Shown: positions 52,621-60,911 of the stretch, piece by piece
How the letters are laid out: each line of letters opens with the position of its first letter
Position numbering within the stretch: the first letter of the stretch is position 1
DNA from: Blastococcus_B deserti
GTDB lineage: Bacteria > Actinomycetota > Actinomycetes > Mycobacteriales > Geodermatophilaceae
Assembly: GCF_042682525.1 (NCBI RefSeq)
Contig: NZ_JBHUHP010000001.1
Coordinates: 248,001 to 312,000, forward strand
Reading direction: 5' to 3'
Length of the DNA: 64,000 bases
Notes under the pieces: generated by a model
The model's database searches: none
Told to the model about the DNA's origin: nothing
The model's input: the letters and a program-made list of their open reading frames with translations, nothing else
Translations under genes and position numbers: made by a program

Positions 52621-52687
52621 GGACCCCGCTGCCCCCACTGCTCGCGAGCTCGCAGCGGGCACCCGCAGCGGGGCCGCTCCAGCACCT
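52618..52687 (+). repeat. Palindromic element, copy 14 (after guaA)
   Basis: TGAGGACCCCGCTGCCCCCA, inner CTGCTCGCGAGCTCGCAGCG, then GCAGCGGGGCCGCTCC and AGCACC. Arms CCGCTG/CAGCGG are perfectly complementary. Starts on the guaA stop codon. Confidence 0.85.
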
Positions 52688-52693
52688 ACCGTC

Positions 52694-52746
52694 CTGAGCC
52701 CTCGCTGACGCTCGGGCCGGGCCCCTGCAGCGGGGCCGTTCCAGCC
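52694..52746 (+). repeat. Palindromic element, half copy 15
   Basis: GAGCCCTCGCTGACGCTCGG, GCCGGGCCCCTGCAGCGGGG, CCGTTCC: the inner hairpin and 3-prime half only, without the GGACC-CCCCCC left part. Its right arm CAGCGG matches copy 14 immediately upstream, so the two could form alternative pairings. Confidence 0.7.
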
Positions 52747-52782
52747 CGTCGCCGCGCCGGCGTCGTGCCCGGACAGCCGACA

Positions 52783-52811
52783 GGGCCCGGGGAGCGGTCG
52801 CTCCCGGGCCC
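52783..52811. terminator. Hairpin between guaA and the PspC operon
   Basis: GGGCCCGGGGAGC (52783-52795), loop GGTC, GCTCCCGGGCCC (52800-52811), 12 pairs with one bulged G, then TTCGGACA. It separates convergent guaA and the small membrane gene and may end both transcripts. Confidence 0.6.
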
Positions 52812-52833
52812 TTCGGACATCCGCGCCGCCTGC

Positions 52834-53136
52834 TCAGCCGCGGCGGCGCCGGGCCTTCTTCACCTCCGAGATGAGCAGCGCGACCCCGCCGCCGATGAGC
52901 AGCAGCCACACCAGGCCGCCGTCCGCCCAGAGCCCGAGCGAGAAGTCCACTCCGGCCATCAGGGTGATCGCCAGGACGACGAAGAACAGTCCGGGGATCA
53001 GGGCGCCCATGTTCACGGCCCGGCGACTCGGCGGGGCCACGTCCTCGGTCGACAGCGGGGTCACCGTCTGCCAGTCCCGGAGCTGCTGCTCCTGCCATGC
53101 GGTGGGTGTGGTCGGGAACTCGCTGTAGTCAGTCAC
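52834..53136 (-). CDS. Small membrane protein linked to PspC
   Basis: 100 aa. Two hydrophobic helices, MGALIPGLFFVVLAITLMAG and GLVWLLLIGGGVALLISEV (about 43-62 and 74-92), with a basic KKARRRRG end. No named family recognised. Start overlaps the stop of the PspC/LiaF-like gene by eight bases, so it is co-translated and probably part of the same envelope module. Confidence 0.75.
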   Translation of the reverse strand: MTDYSEFPTTPTAWQEQQLRDWQTVTPLSTEDVAPPSRRAVNMGALIPGLFFVVLAITLMAGVDFSLGLWADGGLVWLLLIGGGVALLISEVKKARRRRG

Positions 53137-54076
53137 GGGACACCTCCACGTCTCCCACGCCGGAGTCGATGGTCAGGACGAACTCGGGCTCGCCGTCGTC
53201 GGTCCACGACCGGGAGCCGGAGCCGGGGAAGAACCCCTCCGTGTCCGACCCGAGGTCGAAGACGTCGACGTCACCGACGCCGTGCTCGATCAGGAGCTGC
53301 ACGTCGGCCGAGGGGGGGAACACGACGCTCACGTCGCCGACGGCGTGCTCCAGACGGGTGGTGACCGGATCGCCGGAGATCCCCTGGTCGAGCTGCGTCA
53401 GGTCGAGGGTCAGGTCGCCCACGCCGCCGCGGTAGACCTCGCGCACCTCCGCGACGGTGGCCGGCCGGTAGGTCCGGTCGCCCACATCCGCATGGGTGCT
53501 GCTCCAGGGATGCGACGACGCCGCGGCCAGGGCCAACGAGAGGACCACACCCAGCGCGATGAGCCCGCCGCGGGCGCTGCGGCCGCCGGTGAACGCGGCC
53601 ACGACCAGGCCGAGGCCCACCACGAGCAGTGCGGAGCCGAGGAAGCCGCGGGCGCCGATGTCCCAGTCCGTGACGTTGGTGATCAGGGCCAGCAGCCCGA
53701 CCACGATCAGCAGGCCGGCGACGGTGATGCGGGGGATCGGCGAGCGCGGTTCCGCCGGGGCGGGCGCCGCCGTCTCCACCGCGGTGCCGGGAGCCGGATG
53801 CGGTCCGGCGGGCATGAGCACCCAGAGCAGCAGGTAGACGACGATCCCGGTGCCGCCGGCGAGCGTCAGGGCGACGAAGCCGACCCGCCAGAGCAGGGCG
53901 TCGATGCCGCTGTAGTCCGCCAGGCCACCGCTGACGCCGCCGAGGATCTTGTCGGTGCGGCTGCGGCGCAGCTGCGGGCGGACGGGCGGCGGAGGCACGG
54001 GTGGCGGGGGCGGCCAGGACGGCGGCTCCATCGGTGGGACGGGGGGCGGTGCTGCGGGGGGCGGTGCGGATGTCAT
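53129..54076 (-). CDS. PspC-domain protein with LiaF-like C-terminus
   Basis: 315 aa. Pro-rich N-terminus, then the PspC domain (about 36-95): RSRTDKILGGVSGGLADYSG and WRVGFVALTLAGGTGIVVYL. Further hydrophobic helices lie around 115-190. The C-terminal 110 residues show repeated GVGDLTLDL, AVGDVSVVFP, GVGDVDVFD and GVGDVEVS strands, like the cell-wall-active-antibiotic response domain of LiaF. Divergent from a PspC-domain histidine kinase, so it likely modulates that system. Confidence 0.85.
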   Translation of the reverse strand: MTSAPPPAAPPPVPPMEPPSWPPPPPVPPPPVRPQLRRSRTDKILGGVSGGLADYSGIDALLWRVGFVALTLAGGTGIVVYLLLWVLMPAGPHPAPGTAVETAAPAPAEPRSPIPRITVAGLLIVVGLLALITNVTDWDIGARGFLGSALLVVGLGLVVAAFTGGRSARGGLIALGVVLSLALAAASSHPWSSTHADVGDRTYRPATVAEVREVYRGGVGDLTLDLTQLDQGISGDPVTTRLEHAVGDVSVVFPPSADVQLLIEHGVGDVDVFDLGSDTEGFFPGSGSRSWTDDGEPEFVLTIDSGVGDVEVSRD

Positions 54077-54211
54077 GGGCAGAAGACTGCCGACCTGGGC
54101 GGACGGAATCCATCAGGGAACGCCCCCATCCGACCCTGGAACACCGGCGTCCGGTCTTCCAGGGTGATGACCCGTGTCGGAGGCGGGGGCGGCGGTGCGA
54201 CGATCGAGTAC

Positions 54212-55417
54212 GTGACCACCCCTGCGACCGAGGCGCTGGTGCGCCCGGCGACCGAGCGACCCCCGTTGGCGCGCCCGCGCTCCGGGCGGCTGCTCGCCGG
54301 CGTCGCGGCGGGCACGGCCGCCCACCTGCGGCAGGACCCGATGGTGGTGCGGGTCGCCTTCGTCGTCCTGGCGACCACCGGTATCGGCGTCGTCATGTAC
54401 GCGCTGCTCTGGCTGACCATGCCCGTGGCGGCGGCCGGCGACGAGGAGCCGGCTCCTGGCGCCTTCCCCCTCGGCGCGCACTCGGGGAAGCGGCAGCTGC
54501 TCACGCTCGTCGTCCTCGGTATCGCGGGGATCGTCATCGTCGGCCAGGTCTCCCGGTTGGGCAGCGGCGAGTTCGTGCTGCCGCTCGTGCTCGTCGCGGT
54601 CGGGCTGGCGGTCATCTGGCGGCAGCTCGACACCGACCGCACCCTGGCCCTTCCCGGGGTCCGTTGGGCGCTGGCCGGTGGCGCCGCGCTGGCCGCCGGG
54701 GGCGTGATCCTGCTCCTGGCCACCACCGGCCAGCTGGCCAACGCCCGCAACGGGTTCGCCGCGACCCTGGTCATCCTCACCGGCGTCGTCCTCGCCACGG
54801 CGCCGATCTGGCGGCGGCTGCTGACCTCCCGGGACGAGGAGCGTGCGGCTCGCATCCGGTCGGAGGAACGGGCCTCCGTCGCCGCGCACCTGCACGACTC
54901 CGTGCTCCAGACCCTGGCGCTGATCCAGCGGCACGCCGAGGACCCCCAGGCGGTCAGCCGGCTGGCCCGCAGCCAGGAACGCGAGCTGCGCGCGTGGCTC
55001 TACGACCCGCCGGTGGTCCGCGAGGGCGGCACGTGGGCCGGTCTGGTCGCCGGCATGGTCGCCGACGTCGAGGCCGACCACGCACTCCTCGTGGACCCGG
55101 TGGTCGTGGGGGACGCCCCGATGGACGAGCCGCTGGCCGCGCTGGGTGCGGCCACCCGCGAGGCCCTGGTCAACGCCGCGAAGCACTCCGGCGCCACGGC
55201 CGCCGACCTCTACACCGAGGTCACCGCCGACCGGGTGTCGGTCTTCGTCCGCGACCGCGGCAAGGGATTCGATCCGGCGACGGTGCCCGACGACCGGCGT
55301 GGGCTGCGCGACTCGGTCAGCGGCCGGCTGACGCGGCTGGGCGGGACGGCGGTGGTCCGGTCGGCACCGGGGGACGGGACCGAGGTGGAGCTCGTGCTTC
55401 CCCGGGTGGCCGCATGA
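54212..55417 (+). CDS. Sensor histidine kinase with N-terminal PspC domain
   Basis: 401 aa from GTG 54212; ATG 54167 is an in-frame alternative. PspC segment RPRSGRLLAGVAAGTAAHLR and VVRVAFVVLATTGIGVVMYA, four to five more hydrophobic helices, then HisKA_3 with the phospho-His in VAAHLHDSVLQTLALIQRH. The ATPase domain has REALVNAAKHSGA (N box) and DRGKGFDPATVPDDRRGL (G box). Works with the response regulator at 55497, probably in sensing membrane stress. Divergent from the PspC/LiaF gene. Confidence 0.88.
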   Translation: MTTPATEALVRPATERPPLARPRSGRLLAGVAAGTAAHLRQDPMVVRVAFVVLATTGIGVVMYALLWLTMPVAAAGDEEPAPGAFPLGAHSGKRQLLTLVVLGIAGIVIVGQVSRLGSGEFVLPLVLVAVGLAVIWRQLDTDRTLALPGVRWALAGGAALAAGGVILLLATTGQLANARNGFAATLVILTGVVLATAPIWRRLLTSRDEERAARIRSEERASVAAHLHDSVLQTLALIQRHAEDPQAVSRLARSQERELRAWLYDPPVVREGGTWAGLVAGMVADVEADHALLVDPVVVGDAPMDEPLAALGAATREALVNAAKHSGATAADLYTEVTADRVSVFVRDRGKGFDPATVPDDRRGLRDSVSGRLTRLGGTAVVRSAPGDGTEVELVLPRVAA

Positions 55418-55500
55418 GCGGACAGGGGCGTGAGCATCGCAGCGAGGAACGAGCGAGGAGCGGAGCGCTCCGCGGGAGCGGATCGAGGAGCACGGCATGA
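55414..55500 (+). CDS. 28-codon bridging mini-ORF between histidine kinase and regulator
   Basis: ATG 55414 overlaps the kinase stop (ATGA) and its TGA overlaps the regulator ATG (ATGA). Predicted peptide MSGQGREHRSEERARSGALR, then GSGSRSTA: basic and low complexity. The DNA contains the palindrome GCGGAGCGCTCCGC and GATCGAGGAGCACGGC, part of which recurs before the bldM-like gene. It bridges the 79-base gap and may relay ribosomes; or it may be a repeat cassette that brings a ribosome binding site. Confidence 0.4.
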   Translation: MSGQGREHRSEERARSGALRGSGSRSTA

Positions 55501-56156
55501 GCGCGCCCCGGGTGTTCGTGGTCGACGACCACGCGATGGTGCGTGCGGGTGTGCGCGCGGAGCTGGGGGACGACGTCACGTTCGTCGGCGAGGGCGCCGA
55601 CGTGCCCTCCGCGGTGGAGGGGATCCGCGCCACCCGCCCCGACGTCGTCCTCCTCGACGTGCACATGCCGGGCGGAGGTGGCCGGGCCGTGCTGGAGACC
55701 TTGCGGGCGGAGCTGCCCGAGGTGCGGTGGCTGGCCCTGTCGGTCTCCGACGCCGCCGAGGACGTCATCGCCGTCATCCGGGCCGGCGCGCGTGGCTACG
55801 TCACCAAGACCATCTCCGGACCGGATCTGCTGGACGCGGTGCGCCGGGTGGCGGACGGGGACGTGGTATTCAGCCCGCGCCTGGCCGGTTTCGTGCTGGA
55901 CGCCTTCGCCGCCGGAGGCGCGGCAGCACCCGAGCCCGCGGAGGAGTCGACCGACCCCGGGCTCGACCTGCTCAGCTCGCGCGAGCGCGAGGTCATGCAG
56001 TTGCTGGCGCGCGGCTACACGTACCGGGAGATCGGCTCGCGGCTGTTCATCTCGGTCAAGACCGTCGAGTCCCATGCCTCGAACGTGCTCCGCAAGTTGC
56101 AGCTGTCCAACCGCAACGAGCTGACCCGCTGGGCGGCCACGAATCGCCTGCTCTGA
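55497..56156 (+). CDS. NarL/LiaR-type response regulator
   Basis: 219 aa. Receiver with Asp10-Asp11 and phospho-acceptor Asp54 (VVLLDVHMPGGG), Ser in LALSVSD and Lys in GYVTKTISG. C-terminal LuxR helix-turn-helix LLSSREREVMQLLARGYTYR, EIGSRLFISVKTVESHASNV. Partner of the PspC-domain kinase upstream. ATG after GAGGAGCACGGC. Confidence 0.93.
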   Translation: MSAPRVFVVDDHAMVRAGVRAELGDDVTFVGEGADVPSAVEGIRATRPDVVLLDVHMPGGGGRAVLETLRAELPEVRWLALSVSDAAEDVIAVIRAGARGYVTKTISGPDLLDAVRRVADGDVVFSPRLAGFVLDAFAAGGAAAPEPAEESTDPGLDLLSSREREVMQLLARGYTYREIGSRLFISVKTVESHASNVLRKLQLSNRNELTRWAATNRLL

Positions 56157-56425
56157 TGGCGTAGCGGTCCGTCATGGACGGTGCACCTGGCGTCATCTGA
56201 TCGTGCCGGGTGCGCCGAGGCTCCCGGTGGAGAACGAGCCGGTCGGCCTCCTGTGGATGGTCTCGTCCGCGCCGCCGGCCAGATCGAGCCACGGACGCTC
56301 CTTCGTCCGAGTGGCGGGCGCCCCCTGTACGCAGGCTCCGGGCAGGAAGATCCTCACCCCATCGGAAACCGGGGAGTGTCCGGCGGCCCACGCCGTCCGT
56401 CCGGACAGGACGAAGGGGGAACGGG

Positions 56426-58057
56426 ATGACCGATCGGCGAACCAGGTCCGCGAGGACGGCCTCCAGGGTGCTCGCCGCGGGCGCGGGCGGGCTGCTGGTG
56501 GCCTTCGCGCTACCGACGACCGCGGCCGCCGCGCCGGACGGCAAGGGGTGCGAGAACCGCAACAACAACACCTACGAGAAGCTGCTCGATTGCGTGACCC
56601 TCGAGGGCGTCATGGAGCACCTGCAGGCGTTCCAGGACATCGCGACCAAGAGCCAGGACCCGGTCTACCCCGGCACCCGCGCCGCCGGCACGGAGGGCTA
56701 CACGGCCAGCGTCGAGTACGTCTCCGGCCTGCTCGAGAAGGCCGGGTACCAGGTGACGCTCGATCCGGTCGAGATCACGTTCAACTTCCCGGCGACCCTG
56801 CGTCAGCTCACGCCGGTCGAGGCCGAGTACGAGACCGGTGTCTTCACCGGCAGCGGCTCGGGCGCCGTCGAGGGGAAGGTGATCCCGGTCGACATCAACC
56901 TGGAGAAGGGCCCTGAGGCGGTCTCGACCAGCGGCTGCGAGCCCGAGGACTTCGCCGCGCACGACTGGAGCGGGCCGGCCGACATCGCGCTCGTCCAGCG
57001 CGGCACGTGCTTCTTCGGCACCAAGGCGTTCTACGCCCAGCAGGCCGGCGCCGAGGCCGTGGTCATCTTCAACCAGGGCAACACCCCCGACCGGGAGGAA
57101 CTGATCGTCGCGGACGCGACCAGCGTCGACGAGCCGATCCCAGGGGCGCCCGGACCGGTCACGCACGGCATCCCGGTCGTGGGCGCGAGCTTCGCCGACG
57201 GCCAGGCCCTGGCGGCGGAGGGTGCCACGGCCTTCGTCGAGGTGCTGCCGGCCGAGACGCGCACCGACCACAACGTCATCGCCGAACTGCCCGGCGAGAC
57301 AGCGGACAACGTCGTCATGGCCGGCGCCCACCTCGACAGCGTGACCGAGGGGCCGGGCATCAACGACAACGGCTCGGGGTCGGCCGCGATCCTCGAGACC
57401 GCGCTGATGATGGCCGACACCAAGCCGGTGAACACGCTGCGGTTCGCCTGGTGGGCGGCCGAGGAGCAGGGGCTGGTCGGTTCGGCCGACTACGTCGAGG
57501 GGCTGTCGCAGGAGGAGCGCGACCGCATCGCGCTCTACATGAACTACGACATGGTCGGCTCACCGAACTACATCTTCATGGTGTACGACGCCGATCAGTC
57601 GACGTTCCCGGCTCCTGAAGGCGTCACGATCCCCGAGGGCTCGACGGCCATCGAGGACCTCTACGAGTCCTACTACACCAAGATCGGGGAGCCCTACGAC
57701 GACACCGAGTTCTCCGGGCGCAGCGACTACGAGGCGTTCATCCTCGCCGGCATCCCGTCCGGTGGCCTGTTCACCGGCGCCGAGGTGATCAAGAACGAGG
57801 AACAGGCCGCGCTCTGGGGCGGCACCGCGGGTGAGCAGTTCGACCCGTGCTACCACGAGGCCTGCGACACGATCGAGAACCTCGATCAGCACGCACTCGA
57901 CGTCAACAGCGACCTGATCGCCTTCGCCATGCTGACGTTCGCGTACTCCACGGAGACCGTGAACCAGGTGCCGGGCAAGGAGGTTCCGGGCAAGCCCTTC
58001 GAGCTCCCGGAGCCGGCCGGGCCGGAAGGCACGTTCGTCGTGGAGGAGACGCCGTAG
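56426..58057 (+). CDS. Secreted M28-family metallopeptidase with PA domain
   Basis: 543 aa from ATG 56426 after GAAGGGGGA. Signal peptide TASRVLAAGAGGLLVAFALP with cleavage near AAAAP. A protease-associated domain lies about 155-290 (ALVQRGTCFFGTKAFYAQQA and GIPVVGASFADGQAL). The zinc peptidase core has AGAHLDSVTEGPGINDNGSG (His-Asp), WWAAEEQGLVGSADYV (Glu-Glu), NYDMVGSPNY and CYHEACDT (His). Likely an aminopeptidase outside the cell. The 269-base upstream gap shows no other gene. Confidence 0.9.
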   Translation: MTDRRTRSARTASRVLAAGAGGLLVAFALPTTAAAAPDGKGCENRNNNTYEKLLDCVTLEGVMEHLQAFQDIATKSQDPVYPGTRAAGTEGYTASVEYVSGLLEKAGYQVTLDPVEITFNFPATLRQLTPVEAEYETGVFTGSGSGAVEGKVIPVDINLEKGPEAVSTSGCEPEDFAAHDWSGPADIALVQRGTCFFGTKAFYAQQAGAEAVVIFNQGNTPDREELIVADATSVDEPIPGAPGPVTHGIPVVGASFADGQALAAEGATAFVEVLPAETRTDHNVIAELPGETADNVVMAGAHLDSVTEGPGINDNGSGSAAILETALMMADTKPVNTLRFAWWAAEEQGLVGSADYVEGLSQEERDRIALYMNYDMVGSPNYIFMVYDADQSTFPAPEGVTIPEGSTAIEDLYESYYTKIGEPYDDTEFSGRSDYEAFILAGIPSGGLFTGAEVIKNEEQAALWGGTAGEQFDPCYHEACDTIENLDQHALDVNSDLIAFAMLTFAYSTETVNQVPGKEVPGKPFELPEPAGPEGTFVVEETP

Positions 58058-58077
58058 GCGGATCGGCGACACCGACC

Positions 58078-58109
58078 ACGGGGCCGGCCGTCCCTCCGGC
58101 CGGCCCCGT
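58078..58109. terminator. Bidirectional terminator after the M28 peptidase
   Basis: ACGGGGCCGGCC (58078-58089), eight-base loop, GGCCGGCCCCGT (58098-58109), perfect 12-bp stem followed by CCTTCC. Sits between convergent stops. Confidence 0.7.
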
Positions 58110-58117
58110 CCTTCCGC

Positions 58118-58852
58118 TCAGGCGGTGTGCACGACGTGGAACGCCTCCGCGAGCCGGCCGTCCGGCAGGCCGAACCCCCGCGCGGTCTCCGCCATCCAGC
58201 CGGTCACGAACCGGTCGAGGTCGGGCAGGTGGCTCACCTGCGTGACGTGGCATCGCAGGGCGGCGAGCTTGCGGTCGATCACGTCGGTGACGTCGACGGC
58301 GTGGTCGGCGCGCGGGCTCGCGCCCAGCCACACCTCGGACACCGTCCAGGCCGCCAGGCCCTCGTCGGCGAGGAGCTCGGGGAAGGCGAAGGGATTGCGG
58401 GCGTCGGGGTAGACCGCCCGCAGCGTCGACTCGCCGACGGTCATGTGGTCGGGGTGGCTGGCGCCGATCCGGTCCCACAACCGCTCCGGCGAGCTGGTCA
58501 CCACCCGCTGCGGTCGCACCTGCCGGATCACCCGGCTGATGTCGCGGCGCAGGTCCAGCGTCAGCTCCAGCCGCCCGTCGGGATGGCCGAGGAACCGGAC
58601 GTCGGAGACGCCGACCGCCGCGGCGGCCGCCTGCTGCTCGGCCCGGCGCAGTGCCGGCATCTGCTCGCGGGGCGTCTCGTCGAAGCCGCCCGCGTCGCCG
58701 TCGGTCACGACGCAGTAGGTGACCTCCGTGCCGGCCGCCGTCCACGTGGCGACGGTGCCGGCGGTGCCGAAGTCCACGTCGTCGGGATGGGCGAGGACGC
58801 AGAGCACCCGTTCGACGTGCGGAGCGGGGGTGCGGGGCAGAGGCGGGGTCAC
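58118..58852 (-). CDS. PIG-L family LmbE-like deacetylase
   Basis: 244 aa from GTG 58852. Zinc-binding LCVLAHPDDVDFGTAG (HPDD motif), DGDAGGFDE, and SHPDHMTVGESTLRAVYPDA (HPDH). Family includes MshB and Mca of mycothiol metabolism and other N-acetylglucosamine deacetylases. The length and sequence look less like MshB, so the substrate is open. Confidence 0.87.
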   Translation of the reverse strand: MTPPLPRTPAPHVERVLCVLAHPDDVDFGTAGTVATWTAAGTEVTYCVVTDGDAGGFDETPREQMPALRRAEQQAAAAAVGVSDVRFLGHPDGRLELTLDLRRDISRVIRQVRPQRVVTSSPERLWDRIGASHPDHMTVGESTLRAVYPDARNPFAFPELLADEGLAAWTVSEVWLGASPRADHAVDVTDVIDRKLAALRCHVTQVSHLPDLDRFVTGWMAETARGFGLPDGRLAEAFHVVHTA

Positions 58853-58865
58853 CCGCCGGAGCCTA

Positions 58866-58930
58866 GAAGGAGGACGCTCCCGCCCCCCGCCGCCCGCTGC
58901 TGGCGGCGGGCCCTGCACGGGGGCCGTCAG
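58866..58930 (+). repeat. Palindromic element, copy 16 (between deacetylase and sigma gene)
   Basis: GAAGGAGGACGCTCCCGCCC, an inner CCGCCCGCTGCTGGCGGCGG hairpin, then CACGGGGGCCGTC. Its 3-prime end meets the sigma-factor stop, so unlike most copies it is inverted relative to the gene it follows. Confidence 0.7.
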
Positions 58931-59826
58931 GGCTGCGCCAGGCCGGTGAGCTTGTCCGGGTTGCGGACGACGAGGACCTGCTGGACGATCCCGTCGGCCA
59001 CGACGAGGGACACCGCGACGAACGGCGCGCCGTCGACCCGGGCGACGATGCCGGGGCAGCCGTTGACCTCCACGATCTCGATGCGGAGATCGGGGATCGC
59101 GGCGCCCTGGGCGGCGATCGCCGCCGCGAAGCGGGCCACCTTCTCCGCGCCCACGATCGGCCGCAGCGCGGCCCTGGCCTTCCCGCCGCCGTCGCTGATC
59201 AGCACCACGTCGGGCGCCAGGACGGCGAGGAGCGCCTCGACGTCCCCGCCGGCACAGGCAGCGAAGAAGCGTTCGGTCACCTCCTGCTGCGCCTGCCGGT
59301 CGGTGTCGAAGCGCGGCCGGCGGGCGTCCACGTGCGACCGGGCCCGGTGCGCCAGCTGCCGGACGGCGGCCTCCGAGCGGCCCAGAGCGGCCGCGACCTC
59401 CGCCACGGGCAACCCGAAGACCTCCCGCAGGACGAAGACCGCGCGTTCGGCGGGCGACAGCGTCTCCAGGACCACGAGCAGGGCCAGGGAGACCTGCTCG
59501 CCGAGTTCCGCGCACTCGTCCGGGTCCGGCTCGGGCGGGGCGCTCGCCACCGGTCCCGCTCCGGTGAGCAGCGGCTCGGGCAGCCACGGCCCGACGTAGG
59601 TCTCCCGCCGCGTGCGGGCCGACCGGAGGCGGTCCAGGGCGAGGCGTGTGGTGATCTGCACCAGGTAGGTGCGCGGGTCGGCCACGCCCGTCCGGTCGGC
59701 CGCCGACCAGCGCAGCCACGCGTCCTGCACGGTGTCCTCGGCGTCCGCGACGCTGCCCAGCATCTGGTATGCCACCGTGAACAGCAGCCGGCGGTGGCGG
59801 TCGAAGACCTCGACGGACGCGGTCAC
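58927..59826 (-). CDS. sigJ: ECF41-type RNA polymerase sigma factor (SigJ-like)
   Basis: 299 aa from GTG 59826. Sigma region 2 FTVAYQMLGSVADAEDTVQD and AWLRWS; region 4 LSPAERAVFVLREVFGLPVA. After these comes a SnoaL-like C-terminal domain of about 110 residues carrying the ECF41 hallmarks WLPEP (linker), DGGGK and NPDKL. In ECF41 the C-terminal domain, rather than an anti-sigma factor, controls activity. Overlaps by four bases the carboxymuconolactone-decarboxylase gene that is its usual partner. Confidence 0.93.
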   Translation of the reverse strand: MTASVEVFDRHRRLLFTVAYQMLGSVADAEDTVQDAWLRWSAADRTGVADPRTYLVQITTRLALDRLRSARTRRETYVGPWLPEPLLTGAGPVASAPPEPDPDECAELGEQVSLALLVVLETLSPAERAVFVLREVFGLPVAEVAAALGRSEAAVRQLAHRARSHVDARRPRFDTDRQAQQEVTERFFAACAGGDVEALLAVLAPDVVLISDGGGKARAALRPIVGAEKVARFAAAIAAQGAAIPDLRIEIVEVNGCPGIVARVDGAPFVAVSLVVADGIVQQVLVVRNPDKLTGLAQP

Positions 59827-60389
59827 CGGGCGGGGATCTCGCACCGGTCCGCGAAGCCCTGACTGGTCAGCCCGAGGGCGCTGTTCACCCGTGACCGGCT
59901 GTTCTCCACGGCGACCATCATGGTCAGCTCCACCAGCGCCGCGTCGTCCAGGCGTTCGCGGAGCCCGGCGACCATCTCGTCGGTGACCGTGAGCGGCGTC
60001 GTCGTCATCGCCTCCGCGTAGGCCATGACCCGGCGCTCGAGGTCGGAGAAGCGGACGCTGTCCCGCCACCGGGGCACGTCGCGCAGCTTGGCCGGGTCGA
60101 TTCCCTGCTGGGCGTGCTCCCAGTAGCCGAAGTCCATGCACCAGGAGCAGCCGATCGTGGCGGCCGAGGCCATGACGGCCAGCGCCTTGAGGGTGGGGTC
60201 GAGCCGGTTCCACCGTGCCAGCGACCGCTCGTGCCGGGCGTAGGAGATCAGCACGCGGGGGTTGTGCGCGATGGCGCGTCCGGGATCGAGCACCGCACCG
60301 TACGTGCGGCGGGAGTACCACTCGGCGAGACGGTTGACGAGCGTGCGCGGCGGGTCGAGCGGGATGCGCGCGGTGCGGGTGGTGGTCAT
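59823..60389 (-). CDS. Carboxymuconolactone decarboxylase / AhpD-like protein
   Basis: 188 aa from ATG 60389. The redox pair is in ASAATIGCSWCMDFGYWEHA (Cys-X2-Cys) with the nearby His, typical of AhpD-like peroxidase-related proteins. Genes of this family sit next to ECF41 sigma factors and are their main target. A matching ECF41 promoter lies 36 bases upstream. The role may be oxidative defence or small-molecule turnover. Confidence 0.88.
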   Translation of the reverse strand: MTTTRTARIPLDPPRTLVNRLAEWYSRRTYGAVLDPGRAIAHNPRVLISYARHERSLARWNRLDPTLKALAVMASAATIGCSWCMDFGYWEHAQQGIDPAKLRDVPRWRDSVRFSDLERRVMAYAEAMTTTPLTVTDEMVAGLRERLDDAALVELTMMVAVENSRSRVNSALGLTSQGFADRCEIPAR

Positions 60390-60424
60390 GTCGGTCCTCT
60401 CCACGGGATGACTGCATCCATGGA

Positions 60425-60451
60425 GACGGGACGACGCCGCAGGACGTGACA
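60425..60451 (-). promoter_or_regulatory. Predicted ECF41 promoter
   Basis: On the minus strand: TGTCACG (60451-60445), a 16-base spacer, CGTC (60428-60425). This fits the published ECF41 consensus TGTCAC(A)-N16-CGTC. A second TGTCACG lies 15 bases further upstream (60466-60460) without a CGTC at the right distance. It would drive the decarboxylase and, through the four-base overlap, the sigma gene itself: autoregulation. Confidence 0.8.
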
Positions 60452-60623
60452 CGGCGGAACGTGACAGGGCCGGGGCCGGCCGGTTCCTCCCCCTGGCGAC
60501 CCGACCGGCCTCGGCGACCGGACGCAACCCGTCCGCGGCGTGGCCGCGGAGGTGGTCCGGTCTCCGGCCCCCGGGCAGGCTCCGCGGGTTCATGGCGGGC
60601 GCCCGGCGGACCGGACGGATGGA

Positions 60624-60821
60624 TCAGCAGCGGTACCGGTGCCCGACCCGGATCAGGTGGGCGAGGCCGCCTCCGCCGATGCCGGAGCCGAGGACGAAGG
60701 GCAGGACGACGGCGGTCGTGCGGCGCGGTGGCCGGGGCGGTGCGGCCGTCGTCCGGATACGCGCCGCGACGTCGGCAGGCAGGCGGTGGGTGGACGGCGG
60801 CACAGGCGGCGGCTCCGGCAT
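60624..60821 (-). CDS. Small Pro-rich hypothetical protein
   Basis: 65 aa from ATG 60821, ten bases after GGAAGGGA. Pro-rich start (MPEPPPVPPSTHRLP), an Arg-rich middle, then TTAVVLPFVLGSGIGGGGLA, which could be one short membrane segment. No recognised family. The gap 60452-60623 shows nothing further. Confidence 0.4.
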   Translation of the reverse strand: MPEPPPVPPSTHRLPADVAARIRTTAAPPRPPRRTTAVVLPFVLGSGIGGGGLAHLIRVGHRYRC

Positions 60822-60911
60822 GTGGTCACGTCCCTTCCGGTGGCTCGTGAGAGGAGGAGGCGCGGGCCGGCACCGCGGATACAGCCCGGTCGGGACAGGC
60901 ACACTTCGGCG

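Noticed and set aside
53282..54211. N-terminal extension of the PspC-type kinase by 310 codons
   Set aside because: It overlaps the divergent PspC/LiaF gene antisense and has no conserved sequence; GTG 54212 gives a proper PspC N-terminus.
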